Of a DNA stretch of 52,862 nucleotides, positions 16,410 to 25,025 are shown one piece after another. Source of the stretch: Lachnospiraceae bacterium (GTDB lineage Bacteria; Bacillota_A; Clostridia; Lachnospirales; Lachnospiraceae); assembly GCA_009911175.1 (NCBI GenBank), contig QXWX01000047.1, positions 1 through 52,862 on the forward strand. The letters are read 5' to 3'. Both the position numbers and the translations under genes were made by a program. The number at the start of each line of letters is the position of its first letter. Position 1 is the stretch's first letter. Below the pieces are notes generated by a model. That model did no database searches. It was not told the DNA's origin and saw nothing but the letters and a program-made list of their open reading frames with translations.

Positions 16410-17297
16410 TTATACAGAGCGGCGCTGCATAAAGTGATAGAACGCCCCCAGCATTCCGGCATCATTTCTGTGCTTTGCGAATGCGATCCTTGTGCGGGAA
16501 CAAATGCTCGGGATCAGGTACTTTTCCAGGGCGTGTTCCATCAGGGGCCTCAGATATTCTTCCTGGGCCATGATTCCTCCGCCCAGGACCACTGTCTCCG
16601 GATTGATCACATAGCAGATGTTCGCAATTCCCTGGCCAAGGACATCGGCCATTTCCTCGATTGCACGGACGCAGAGCCCGTCGCCCTTTTTTGCCTCTTC
16701 AAAGATGTGGTATCCGTTCCAGACCTCCGCCGGTTCATTTTTCCATTCGGCAACTTTTCTGGTGAGGATACTTGCTGCCCCCAGTGTCTGAAAATCACTT
16801 CCGGCCATGTGCATGTACCCCACCTCACAGGCGCTGTTGCTAAAGCCACGGAATACTTTGCCGTCCGCAATGATACAGCCTCCGATGCCGGTTCCGATGG
16901 TCAGCATGAGGGCGGGGGAGCAGCCTTTGGCCGCACCGGACACGGACTCCGCCAGGCCGGCGCAGTTCACGTCATTTTCCACTTCACAGGGAATTTTAAA
17001 CCGCCGCTCCATCACTTCTTTAAACCGTGTGCCCGTATAATGGGGAATCAGCGGAGCGGCGTGAAAGATCTCGCCTTTTTCTGTGTCTACCATGCCTGCG
17101 GTAGAGATGCAGATGCCGCTGATCTGATTTGCGCCGATGTATTCGCCCGCAATGCCGACCGCCTTTTCCAGAATGGACGGGCCGCCTTTGTAGGCTTCGG
17201 TGCGCATCTGGCTGCGGCAGAGAAATTCTCCGCCTTCGCTTAAGATGCCGTATTTGATGGCGGTGCCGCCGATATCTATAGTTACATATTTATTCAT
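16410..17297 (-). CDS. nanK: ROK-family kinase, probable N-acetylmannosamine kinase
   Basis: This 295-residue sugar kinase of the ROK family begins YVTIDIGGTAIKYGIL (phosphate loop DIGGT) and has LTIGTGIGGCII as the second ATP motif and VVLGGGIM near the end. The usual zinc-binding CxCGxxGC motif of ROK kinases is missing: the equivalent region, after CEVGYMHMAG, has no cysteine cluster. Some NanK enzymes share this loss. Within a nan operon the likely reaction is ATP-dependent 6-phosphorylation of ManNAc, giving the substrate of NanE. GAGGGG precedes ATG 17297. Glucose or another hexosamine remains possible as substrate. Confidence 0.8.
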   Translation of the reverse strand: MNKYVTIDIGGTAIKYGILSEGGEFLCRSQMRTEAYKGGPSILEKAVGIAGEYIGANQISGICISTAGMVDTEKGEIFHAAPLIPHYTGTRFKEVMERRFKIPCEVENDVNCAGLAESVSGAAKGCSPALMLTIGTGIGGCIIADGKVFRGFSNSACEVGYMHMAGSDFQTLGAASILTRKVAEWKNEPAEVWNGYHIFEEAKKGDGLCVRAIEEMADVLGQGIANICYVINPETVVLGGGIMAQEEYLRPLMEHALEKYLIPSICSRTRIAFAKHRNDAGMLGAFYHFMQRRSV

Positions 17298-17374
17298 ATG
17301 TGTGCCCCTCTATTATAATATATTACTGTTGCTTCGGCAATCTGATTTATAGTAACGTGTATGGAACATGAATC

Positions 17375-17530
17375 AGATGTTACATGTCACACCCTGACCA
17401 ATCACTACGCTGATTGGTCAGGAGGATGCACATAAAAGCTGGGATTCAGGCCGTCCATTGCCGTAGGCAATTTTAAATGACGGCCTGAGTTACAGGGCAC
17501 GCCTGGTCAAGGTGTGACCTGTAACAATCA
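17375..17530. repeat. Structured intergenic element with nested inverted repeats
   Basis: The gap between nanK and yhcH (17298-17595) holds no gene. GTTACATGTCACACC (17379-17393) pairs with GGTGTGACCTGTAAC (17511-17525), one mismatch in 15. Inside lie two hairpins: CCTGACCAATCA...TGATTGGTCAGG (17393-17422) and CAGGCCGTC...GACGGCCTG (17447-17487). A further stem, GTCGTGCA/TGCACGAC, is at 17555-17576. The nested form resembles a non-coding mobile repeat, but I see no target duplication. Confidence 0.6.
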
Positions 17531-17595
17531 GATGGTGTTACTGTATTGGCCGGATGTCGTGCAGCAGGGTGCACGACGCCGTGTGAACAGCAACA

Positions 17596-18045
17596 TCAAA
17601 TGTGTACCTTGAAGATTGCCTTTTTTATGGTCTCTGATGTTTCCGCGGCAACGGCCGTGCGGTGGGCGTCGCTTGGAAAGCAGATCAGGAAATCCCCGCT
17701 TTTGAGTACAACGGAGCTGTTCTTGGGGCCTTGCATGGGAAGAAAATCATCCGCCGGAACATAGTCCTTTACATCCATATCCTGGATAAAATTCAGGTCG
17801 ATCTGTTCGGTGCCGTCCAGCATCAGGTGGATGTCCAGGTATTCCCTGTGGGCCTCCCAGAAACGTTTTTCTGCCTCTACGGTCTGATACTCAACGATGT
17901 TCACAAAGAGACGTTTTCCGTCAATCTCATGGCTTCCTTTTTCATAGGCTTTCAGGTCGTGCGAGCCTGCGTAATCGAAGCATTCCTTAACCGCGTCTTC
18001 CAGGAATGCATATTCTTTTAAATTCTGTATATTTCCGAATATCAT
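17596..18045 (-). CDS. yhcH: YhcH/YjgK/YiaL-family protein
   Basis: This 149-residue cupin-like protein has the family's characteristic stretches LDIHLMLDGTEQI and LICFPSDAHRTAV, which include metal-binding histidines. YhcH homologues occur in most nan operons and are thought to help anomerisation or processing of sialic-acid-derived sugars; their exact reaction is not settled. I chose ATG 18045, with AGGAGA just upstream, over a start 14 codons earlier whose leader has no family likeness. Confidence 0.85.
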   Translation of the reverse strand: MIFGNIQNLKEYAFLEDAVKECFDYAGSHDLKAYEKGSHEIDGKRLFVNIVEYQTVEAEKRFWEAHREYLDIHLMLDGTEQIDLNFIQDMDVKDYVPADDFLPMQGPKNSSVVLKSGDFLICFPSDAHRTAVAAETSETIKKAIFKVHI

Positions 18046-18154
18046 ATCTGTTCTCCTGTTCTTCGGGCAGACCGCTGCAGGCCGCACCCTGATCAGGTAC
18101 GTCCTGCGACGATGGATGTATGCCCGGGTATTTTGTAAAGATGGGTTCGGTTTT

Positions 18155-19657
18155 CTATTTGAAGACCGTTGTGTTGGGCGCCGGTACGGAGGTATCGCCT
18201 GTCATCTTTCGGGAAATGATACTTGCCGGGATCCCCACTGCCAGAGATACCGCGATGGATATCAGGGAGTAGGACCAGATGGATACCGAGCCTGCCGGAG
18301 CAAAATACTTGATCCCTACCATCACAGCGGATGCCGCGATAAATGCCAGCGTTGCGCCGAAGGTATTTGCCACCTTGGTAAATGCGCCCAGGATGAAGGT
18401 TCCGATGAGGATTCCGAGTACCAGTCCCATGAATCCGTTGAACCATTCGTATGCGGACTTCACGCCGCCGTTTGCCAGTACCATGGATACGATGATGGAG
18501 AAAATACCTACGATCAGGGATACGTACTGGCCGATCTTGGTCTGCGTCTCAAAGCTTAATTCTTTCTTGGTAAGCCTTGCCTGGATGTCCAGGGTCCAGC
18601 TTGCGGCTACGGAGTTCAGCCCGGTTGACAGGGTGGACTGGGATGCCGCATAGATCGCTGCAAGGAGCAGGCCGGTGATTCCGACCGGAAGCTCAAACGC
18701 GATGTAGGACGCGAAAATCTGATCCTGCGCCGCTGCCGGCGGAAGGGTATTCTGCTGATAGAACACATAGAGTCCGGTTCCGATCAGATAGAATACGGTT
18801 GCGATAAAGATGGAAAGAGCTCCGTTGGTCAGCATCATTTTGTTTAACTTCTTCGTATCTGTCGTGGTCGTGAAACGCTGTACGATATCCTGGCTGGATA
18901 CATAGGAGCCCATGGTGTTGAAGCCCGCACCTACGATCATGATGAATACGCTGTCTTTTAAGATATTGATGTCAAATATGGGCTGGTCTACTGCCAGGAA
19001 TTTGTGGTCTGCGGCAAATGCGCCGAAGATCGCTCCGATTCCTCCGTCAATGTGTGCCAGAAGGAATACCAGCGCAAAGGTGACGCCGATGAGCAGTACG
19101 GAGCCCTGGATAAAGTCAGTCCAGAGTACGGATTTTAAGCCGCCGGTGTAGGAATAGATGATCGCGATCACACCCATGATGATGATCAGCAGGTTGACGC
19201 TGATTCCGGTCAGGCTTCCCAGTACCATACAGGGCAGGTACATGATGATGGACATACGTCCTACCTGGTAAATGATAAACATGACTGCGCCCAATACGCG
19301 GAGCCCCTTGCTTTCGAACCGCAGTTCCAGATAATGATAGGCCGTATCAATATCCAGCTTGCTGTAGATCGGCAGGAAAAACTTGATGGTCAGCGGGATG
19401 GCAAGCAGCATACCGAGCTGCGCGAACCACATGATCCAGGTTCCCGCGTAGGAATTTCCCGCAAGCGACAGGAAAGATATGGGGCTTAACAGGGTTGCGA
19501 AGATGGATACGGAAGTCACCCACCAGGGCACGGTGCCGTCTCCCTTGAAATACTCTTTTCCCTTCATTTCTCTCTTTGCGAAGTGAAGACCCGCAAACAG
19601 GACTGCAGCCAGATACACAACTAAAATAACCAGATCTATCATTGTAAAGCCTTGCAT
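18155..19657 (-). CDS. Sodium:solute symporter, probable sialic acid transporter
   Basis: This 500-residue polytopic membrane protein has about 13 hydrophobic segments and matches the length of the SSS (SLC5) family. Family-like stretches include FATLLSPISFLSLAGNSY in the first repeat and AAIYAASQSTLSTGLNSVAA further on. GGAGGAGAATTT precedes ATG 19657. Its place between nanA and yhcH argues for sodium-driven uptake of N-acetylneuraminate, as in SiaT-type symporters. Substrate is inferred from context alone. Confidence 0.85.
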   Translation of the reverse strand: MQGFTMIDLVILVVYLAAVLFAGLHFAKREMKGKEYFKGDGTVPWWVTSVSIFATLLSPISFLSLAGNSYAGTWIMWFAQLGMLLAIPLTIKFFLPIYSKLDIDTAYHYLELRFESKGLRVLGAVMFIIYQVGRMSIIMYLPCMVLGSLTGISVNLLIIIMGVIAIIYSYTGGLKSVLWTDFIQGSVLLIGVTFALVFLLAHIDGGIGAIFGAFAADHKFLAVDQPIFDINILKDSVFIMIVGAGFNTMGSYVSSQDIVQRFTTTTDTKKLNKMMLTNGALSIFIATVFYLIGTGLYVFYQQNTLPPAAAQDQIFASYIAFELPVGITGLLLAAIYAASQSTLSTGLNSVAASWTLDIQARLTKKELSFETQTKIGQYVSLIVGIFSIIVSMVLANGGVKSAYEWFNGFMGLVLGILIGTFILGAFTKVANTFGATLAFIAASAVMVGIKYFAPAGSVSIWSYSLISIAVSLAVGIPASIISRKMTGDTSVPAPNTTVFK

Positions 19658-19825
19658 AAATTCTCCTCCTTTTTCTCATTCGCAGCCGGCATAAGGGTAT
19701 GGATTACCGTGCCGGCTATAGATATTATCCTCTGCAGAAAGTCTGCCGGAGCAGGCTTCCTGTATGCCATCGTATGCAGAAAAGCTGGCGGTAGCAGTTT
19801 TCTGCATTTTCTCCGGAATGCAGGC

Positions 19826-20746
19826 TTAACAGCCATATTCCGCCTTCGCATTCTGGATCATCTGTGCTGCTTCTTTGACTACTTCCGCGTCGCTCTCGAT
19901 CAGGGAAGCCAGAGGCGCCCTTACGCTGCCCAGTTCCAGACCTTCGTTCTGCTTTAAGACCGCTTTGATGATGCCGTACATATTTCCGTGTCCGGAACAC
20001 AGCTTATAGATGATCTCATTGACTGTATACTGGAGCTTCCGTGCCTGTTCCATCTCATTTGCCTTCACCAGGGCTTCCAGCTTCAGGAACAGCTCCGGCA
20101 TTGCGCCGTAGGTTCCGCCGATGCCGCCTTCCGCGCCGATGGCAAGGCCGCTGATAAACTGCTCGTCGGGACCGTTGAAAATGATGTAATCCTCACCTGC
20201 GGCCTGCTTGAACATCTGGATATCCTGTACCGGCATGGATGAATTTTTCACGCCGATGACGTTCGGGTTTCTGCGCATTTCGGCAAACAGTCCCATCGTC
20301 AGGGCTACGCCTGCGAGCTGGGGGATGTTGTAGATCACAAAGTCTGTATTCGGTGCGGCGGAGCTGATATCATTCCAGTATTTTGCAATGGCATGCTCTG
20401 GCAGACGGAAATAGATCGGGGGGATGGCAGCGATGGCGTCTACGCCCAGGCTCTCCGCATGCTTCGCCAGTTCCATACTGTCCTTGGTGTTGTTGCATGC
20501 CACATGGTTGATCACGGTGAGTTTGCCGTCAGCGGCTTTCATGACATTTTCCAGGACGATCTTCCGGTCTTCTACACTCTGGTAAATGCATTCTCCGGAC
20601 GAACCATTGACATAGACGCCCTTCACGCCTTTTTCTACAAAATATCTGGTCAGTGACTGTACGCCCTCGGGGCTGATATTTCCGTTCTCGTCGTAGCAAG
20701 CGTAAAATGCGGGGATGACTCCTTTGTATTTGTTAAGATCTCTCAT
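19826..20746 (-). CDS. nanA: N-acetylneuraminate lyase
   Basis: This 306-residue protein of the DapA/NanA aldolase family cleaves N-acetylneuraminate to ManNAc and pyruvate. The carboxylate-binding motif GSSGE is at 48-52, catalytic Tyr139 is in VIYNIP and the Schiff-base Lys167 is in GVKNSS, close to the E. coli positions 137 and 165. AAGGAGA precedes ATG 20746. It lies in the nan operon between nanE and the symporter. A gap of 237 bases to nanE contains a palindrome that could allow separate control. Confidence 0.92.
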   Translation of the reverse strand: MRDLNKYKGVIPAFYACYDENGNISPEGVQSLTRYFVEKGVKGVYVNGSSGECIYQSVEDRKIVLENVMKAADGKLTVINHVACNNTKDSMELAKHAESLGVDAIAAIPPIYFRLPEHAIAKYWNDISSAAPNTDFVIYNIPQLAGVALTMGLFAEMRRNPNVIGVKNSSMPVQDIQMFKQAAGEDYIIFNGPDEQFISGLAIGAEGGIGGTYGAMPELFLKLEALVKANEMEQARKLQYTVNEIIYKLCSGHGNMYGIIKAVLKQNEGLELGSVRAPLASLIESDAEVVKEAAQMIQNAKAEYGC

Positions 20747-20775
20747 GATTTTTCTCCTTTTTTAATGTGGATGCA

Positions 20776-20787
20776 GAAAACGTTTTC
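20776..20787. promoter_or_regulatory. GAAAACGTTTTC palindrome before nanA
   Basis: This perfect 12-bp palindrome lies 30 bases upstream of the nanA start in the 20747-20983 gap. The same pattern, GAAAATATTTTC, overlaps the nanE promoter at 21762-21773, so GAAAANNTTTTC is a good candidate for the RpiR (NanR) operator. A catabolite-response (cre) element is the alternative, since the half-sites also fit CcpA binding. Confidence 0.55.
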
Positions 20788-20983
20788 CAACTGTGCGGCT
20801 GCACGAATTTTGCGAACTGATCAATGGGTTGGAACTCTGTTTACGTTTTTCTGCTGTTTTGCATTGCGATATATAAAAAAATTATCTGGTACAGTATTTT
20901 GCCGGATTGAATCTGTCATTCAGCCTGGCATGGTTCCGTCACATTTTTTGCCTGGTAAATGTTGTTGACGGATCAGCGCTGCC

Positions 20984-21673
20984 TCAGACTTCCAACCCTT
21001 CAGCAAATGATTTCGTAATGAGCTGGGGCCTTGTGATGCATGAGCCTACGACAACGCAGAAGGCTCCAAGATCGATGACCCGGCGCGCCTTTTCCGGTGT
21101 GTTGATGTTGCCCTCCGCAATGACCCGGTGCTTCACGTTGGCGAGGATCTCCCGGATGATCCGGAAATCGTCTGCCTCGATCTGGTCTCCCTTGCTCTGG
21201 GGGGTGTAGCCTACCATGGTGGTTCCGATAAAGTCGAATCCCAGCTCGTCCGCATGGAGAGCTTCCTCAATGGTCGAGCAGTCCGCCATCCAGAGCTGAT
21301 CCGGGTAGCGTTCCTTTACCTGGTGAAAGAAATCATCCAGCGTCAGATTGCCGGGACGCAGGCCGCCGGTCGCGTCTAGGGCGATGATCTCCGGTTTGAC
21401 CTCCATCAGCTCCTCCACCTCTTTCATGGTCGGAGTGATGTAAATGCTGCTGTCCTCATAGTCTCTTTTTACGATTCCGATGACCGGAAGGTCTACCTGC
21501 GACTGGATCTCACGGATGTCCTCCCGGGTGTTGGCGCGGATCCCCATTGCGCCCCCTTCTTTTGCGGCCAGCGCCATCCTTCCCATAATAAAGGAAGAAT
21601 GCAGCGGCTCGTGGGGAAGAGCCTGGCACGAGACGACCAGCTTCCCTTTTAGTTGTTCCACACATTCCCTCAT
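20984..21673 (-). CDS. nanE: N-acetylmannosamine-6-phosphate 2-epimerase
   Basis: This 229-residue TIM barrel converts ManNAc-6-P to GlcNAc-6-P. Family motifs are VSCQALPHEPLH at the start, IGIVKRDY with the catalytic Lys69, IALDATGG, and VIAEGNINTPE with the catalytic Glu, and a phosphate-binding end in VVVGSCITRP. Length and all sites fit. GAAAGGAG precedes ATG 21673. It is the first gene of the leftward nan operon. Confidence 0.92.
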   Translation of the reverse strand: MRECVEQLKGKLVVSCQALPHEPLHSSFIMGRMALAAKEGGAMGIRANTREDIREIQSQVDLPVIGIVKRDYEDSSIYITPTMKEVEELMEVKPEIIALDATGGLRPGNLTLDDFFHQVKERYPDQLWMADCSTIEEALHADELGFDFIGTTMVGYTPQSKGDQIEADDFRIIREILANVKHRVIAEGNINTPEKARRVIDLGAFCVVVGSCITRPQLITKSFAEGLEV

Positions 21674-22123
21674 AGACTTACTCCTTTCATCTCATAGAAT
21701 GTTGATGAATCCGCCCTTTCGGGCTTTGTTTATCGCTTCTGATATTCAGTATAGCATTGAAGAAAATATTTTCAATAGATACACATGGTTCTGAAAGTTC
21801 TTTCGTTCTTTTCAAAAAAGGACGCAATTTGATAGAAAATTCAGATGTGTTTTTGGGCAGATTGCACAATCCCAGGTTACTTCTTTCTGACTTTGAAAAT
21901 ACCTGTAAGTTCAAAACGGGGGTTTGCCGCTTCGGTTCAGTTTATGCATACCTGAAAAGTATATGGATTTGGAGAGGATTTATTCGTGTGCGAAAATAGA
22001 TCGAGGGAAAGGGTTCGATATTTTATTGCGGTAAAAGGAAAATTGAAGCTGTCTTTTCCTGCTGCGATAGAGTATAATTATAACTGTCCAGAGCAGGGCT
22101 GCGGCGGAGAGGAGGAAGCGGCA
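21674..22123. promoter_or_regulatory. nanE promoter and operator; divergent gap
   Basis: On the minus strand TTGAAA (21770-21775) and TATACT (21748-21753) are 16 bases apart, a good promoter about 75 bases before nanE. The palindrome GAAAATATTTTC (21762-21773) overlaps the -35 box and spacer, the expected place for a repressor. The rest of the gap, leading to the rightward AAA gene, has an open frame from 21986 but no family-like sequence before ATG 22124. Confidence 0.6.
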
Positions 22124-23725
22124 ATGGGAAAAATATTTAATGTGAGTGGGGACTGCAAACCGAATCTGCACTATATGGTAGATATCAGTGAGCGCCTTCG
22201 AAAGATAAAAGAGCTTGTAGACAGAGGAGAATATTTTTCGATTCACCGTGCACGGCAATATGGGAAGACCACAACCTTGCGGGCATTAAAGAGATATCTG
22301 CAGGAAGAGTATATTGTGCTCAGCCTGGATTTTCAAAAACTGGATGCGGCAAAATTCGAGAATGGAAATATGTTTTCGCTGGCATTTGCGTCTTACTTTA
22401 TTCGTTTGCTGAGGAGAGAATGTGCAGACAGAACAGATGAAATGGAGGAACAATTGAACGAACTGTGGGAAATAGTATGCAAAAGCCACAGGACATTTAC
22501 TTTGTTTGATTTGTTTGGATATCTAAGCCAGATCTGCGGGGCGGCAGAGCAGCCGATCGTCATGTTGATTGATGAAGTGGACTGTGCTGCAAATAATCAG
22601 GTGTTTTTAGACTTTCTGGCACAGTTGAGAGGATATTATATAGACCGGGATGAAATGCCGATTTTCCAGTCTGTGATTCTGGCTGGAGTATATGATATAA
22701 AGAGTCTGAAGCTAAAAATACGCATAGAAACAGAACATCAGACAAATAGTCCATGGAATATTGCGGCAGATTTTGATATCGACATGAGCCTGCCTGAAAA
22801 TGGGATTGCGGGAATGCTGGAAGATTATGAGCAGGATAACCGGACAGGGATGAATGTTCGGGAATTGGCGGCTTTGATATACGAATATTCATCCGGGTAT
22901 CCGTTTCTCGTATCCAAAATCTGTAAGCTGATCGATGAAAAAACAGCAGGCAGCCGGGAATTTCCGGATAAAAATTCGGCATGGACCAGGGAAGGATTTT
23001 TGGCGGCAATTCGGATGCTTCTTCAGGAGGAAAATACGTTGTTCGAGTCTCTCGACAATAAGCTGATTGATTTTCCGGAGCTGAAGCAGATGCTGCAGGA
23101 TTTGTTGCTGAAAGGCAGGATGGTCGAATATGTGCCCGGAGATACGGGGATACGGATGGCTGTCATGTTCGGATTCGTTACATTGAATAACGGGATTGCC
23201 GTTGTTTCAAACCGGATATTTGAAACACGGCTTTATAATGGATTTCTTGCGGAAAAGGCCAGGCAAATAGAGATTTCACAGATTGCCGCGAATGAGAAGA
23301 ACCAATTTATTGTCAGTGGACAACTGGATATGGAACGGGTTCTTCAAAGGTTTGTCAGTCACTATTCGGAGCTGTTCGGGGCGTGTCATGAACATTTTCT
23401 GGAAGACAATGGGCGCTGTATCTTCCTGCTTTATATGAAACCAATTATCAATGGAACGGGAAATTACTACATCGAGTCAAAGACAAGGTCGAACAGGCGC
23501 ACAGATTTGATTATTGACTTTTGCGGAGAGCAAAAGATCGTGGAACTGAAGATCTGGCATGGGGAAGAGTACAACCGGCGGGGAGAGGCACAGCTTTCGG
23601 AATATCTGGAAGAATATCATCTGAAACGGGGCTATATGGTCAGCTTCAACTTTAATAAAAAAAAGCAGATCGGCGTCAACAAGATTGTATGCGGCGATAA
23701 AGTATTGATAGAGGCGGTTGTCTGA
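22124..23725 (+). CDS. AAA-like ATPase fused to PD-(D/E)XK nuclease-like domain
   Basis: This 533-residue protein belongs to the AAA-like ATPase / DUF1703 group. The nucleotide-binding loop reads IHRARQYGKTTTLRALKRYL (about 44-63), and the Walker B-like strand is IVMLIDEVDCA. The last 90 residues hold a PD-(D/E)XK-like core: NRRTDLIIDF followed by KIVELKIWHGEEY, with the D and E-x-K expected of the fold. Such proteins are common as multicopy orphans in gut anaerobes, and their cellular role is not established. I chose ATG 22124 (GGAGGAAG upstream) over the GTG at 21986. It stands alone, with its own terminator. Confidence 0.8.
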   Translation: MGKIFNVSGDCKPNLHYMVDISERLRKIKELVDRGEYFSIHRARQYGKTTTLRALKRYLQEEYIVLSLDFQKLDAAKFENGNMFSLAFASYFIRLLRRECADRTDEMEEQLNELWEIVCKSHRTFTLFDLFGYLSQICGAAEQPIVMLIDEVDCAANNQVFLDFLAQLRGYYIDRDEMPIFQSVILAGVYDIKSLKLKIRIETEHQTNSPWNIAADFDIDMSLPENGIAGMLEDYEQDNRTGMNVRELAALIYEYSSGYPFLVSKICKLIDEKTAGSREFPDKNSAWTREGFLAAIRMLLQEENTLFESLDNKLIDFPELKQMLQDLLLKGRMVEYVPGDTGIRMAVMFGFVTLNNGIAVVSNRIFETRLYNGFLAEKARQIEISQIAANEKNQFIVSGQLDMERVLQRFVSHYSELFGACHEHFLEDNGRCIFLLYMKPIINGTGNYYIESKTRSNRRTDLIIDFCGEQKIVELKIWHGEEYNRRGEAQLSEYLEEYHLKRGYMVSFNFNKKKQIGVNKIVCGDKVLIEAVV

Positions 23726-23728
23726 AGA

Positions 23729-23772
23729 AAGGCAGGACAAAAAAAGTATATCTTTTTTTGTCCTGCCTTTTT
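23729..23772 (+). terminator. Rho-independent terminator
   Basis: AAGGCAGGACAAAAAAAG pairs with CTTTTTTTGTCCTGCCTT and is followed by Ts. The stem has a GC-rich base and a U tract, four bases after the AAA-protein stop. Confidence 0.85.
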
Positions 23773-23895
23773 TGGAGGGTACAAAAAAGTCTAAATATGA
23801 GAATAAATCTGGATAATTAAACGAAAGTTTTTCCTCGTTCTTTCTATTATAATGTACTCAAGATCAAGAGAAAAAGAAAAGGAGAACAAAAAGCT

Positions 23896-24816
23896 ATGAA
23901 ATTAGGATTTGTAAGTGCGATTCTGGACACATGGACGTATGAGGAAATGATGGATTTTGCATCTGACCATGGATTCGAATGTGTGGAAGTGGCATGCTGG
24001 CCGCAGGGGAAGGCGGAGAGAAGATATGCGGGCGTAAGCCACATTGACGCGGAGCGTGTACTGGAGGATGATACATATGCTGCGCATATCACGGACTACA
24101 GCAAAGAAAAGGGCGTGCAGATTTCTTCTCTTGCATATTATCCCAATACCATGGACGGAAATCTGGAGAAGCGTGAGGCGGCTGTGTCTCATCTGAAAAA
24201 CCTGATCAAGGCGAGCCATAAGCTCGGAATCGGCATGGTGACCACATTTATCGGAAGGGATCAGACAAAGAATATCGAGGAAAACCTGGAACTGGTGAAA
24301 GAGGTTTGGCCGTCCATCATCAAAACAGCGGAAGAGAATGATGTGAAGATTGCCATCGAGAACTGCCCCATGCTCTTCGGACCGGATCAGTGGCCGGGCG
24401 GACAGAACCTGATGACCACTCCGAAGATCTGGAGACAGGTATTTGAGATTCTGAACAGCGACAACCTGGGAATCAACTATGACCCGTCCCACTTTGTATG
24501 GCAGATGATCGACTATATCAAGCCGATCTATGAATTTAAGGACAAGATTTTCCACGTACACTACAAGGACATCAAGGTTTATCCGGACCGCCTGAACGAC
24601 TGCGGCATCATGGCATATCCGCTTGACTTCATGTCACCGAAGCTTCCGGGACTGGGAGATGTGGACTGGGGCAAATATGTTTCTGCGCTGACGGACATCG
24701 GCTATGACGGATGCACCTGTATCGAAGTCGAGGACAAGGCATTCGAGGGAACCAAGGAGAAGGTGGAAGATTCCCTTGTACTGAGCCAGAGATATCTGCG
24801 GAATTTTGTCATCTGA
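23896..24816 (+). CDS. Sugar phosphate isomerase/epimerase-like TIM barrel
   Basis: This 306-residue AP_endonuc_2 / xylose-isomerase-like TIM barrel is cytoplasmic. Likely metal ligands are in IAIENCPMLFG (Glu), NYDPSHFVWQ (Asp, His), FHVHYKDIK (His) and CTCIEVEDKAF (Glu). The family includes epimerases, isomerases, dehydratases of 2-keto-inositol, and keto-glycoside-processing enzymes. AAAAGGAG precedes ATG 23896 and a TATAAT at 23848-23853 marks the promoter. It starts the catabolic region and is followed by a Gfo/Idh/MocA oxidoreductase, a pairing typical of inositol and keto-sugar pathways. The exact substrate is unknown. Confidence 0.82.
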   Translation: MKLGFVSAILDTWTYEEMMDFASDHGFECVEVACWPQGKAERRYAGVSHIDAERVLEDDTYAAHITDYSKEKGVQISSLAYYPNTMDGNLEKREAAVSHLKNLIKASHKLGIGMVTTFIGRDQTKNIEENLELVKEVWPSIIKTAEENDVKIAIENCPMLFGPDQWPGGQNLMTTPKIWRQVFEILNSDNLGINYDPSHFVWQMIDYIKPIYEFKDKIFHVHYKDIKVYPDRLNDCGIMAYPLDFMSPKLPGLGDVDWGKYVSALTDIGYDGCTCIEVEDKAFEGTKEKVEDSLVLSQRYLRNFVI

Positions 24817-24951
24817 TGTTACGATTTGTTACTGTGAATAGTAACTACGATTTACAGTCGTATCAAAAATAATCCTTTCTTTTTTATCCTGCCTTCGTAT
24901 GAGGGCAGGACATAGCTAAAATATCATATAAAAACAGGACAATTGAAGGAA

Positions 24952-24979
24952 TGTTTCCTTTGCGGAAACAACTTATAAT
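24952..24979 (+). promoter_or_regulatory. Palindromic operator with -10 box
   Basis: TGTTTCC-N5-GGAAACA (24952-24970) is a perfect 7+7 palindrome directly upstream of TATAAT (24974-24979), covering where the -35 box would be. This placement fits repression of the 25026 gene, probably by the RpiR regulator at 27978 or one of the AraC proteins. Confidence 0.55.
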
Positions 24980-25025
24980 AGAATCAGCGAAAGCGGAACA
25001 GTAAAAACAAAAGGAGAACAAAACA

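Noticed and set aside
20776..20787. Simple assignment of the palindrome as a cre site
   Set aside because: The same pattern also occurs at the nanE promoter with a different centre (TA instead of CG), which fits a local regulator better; cre remains an alternative.
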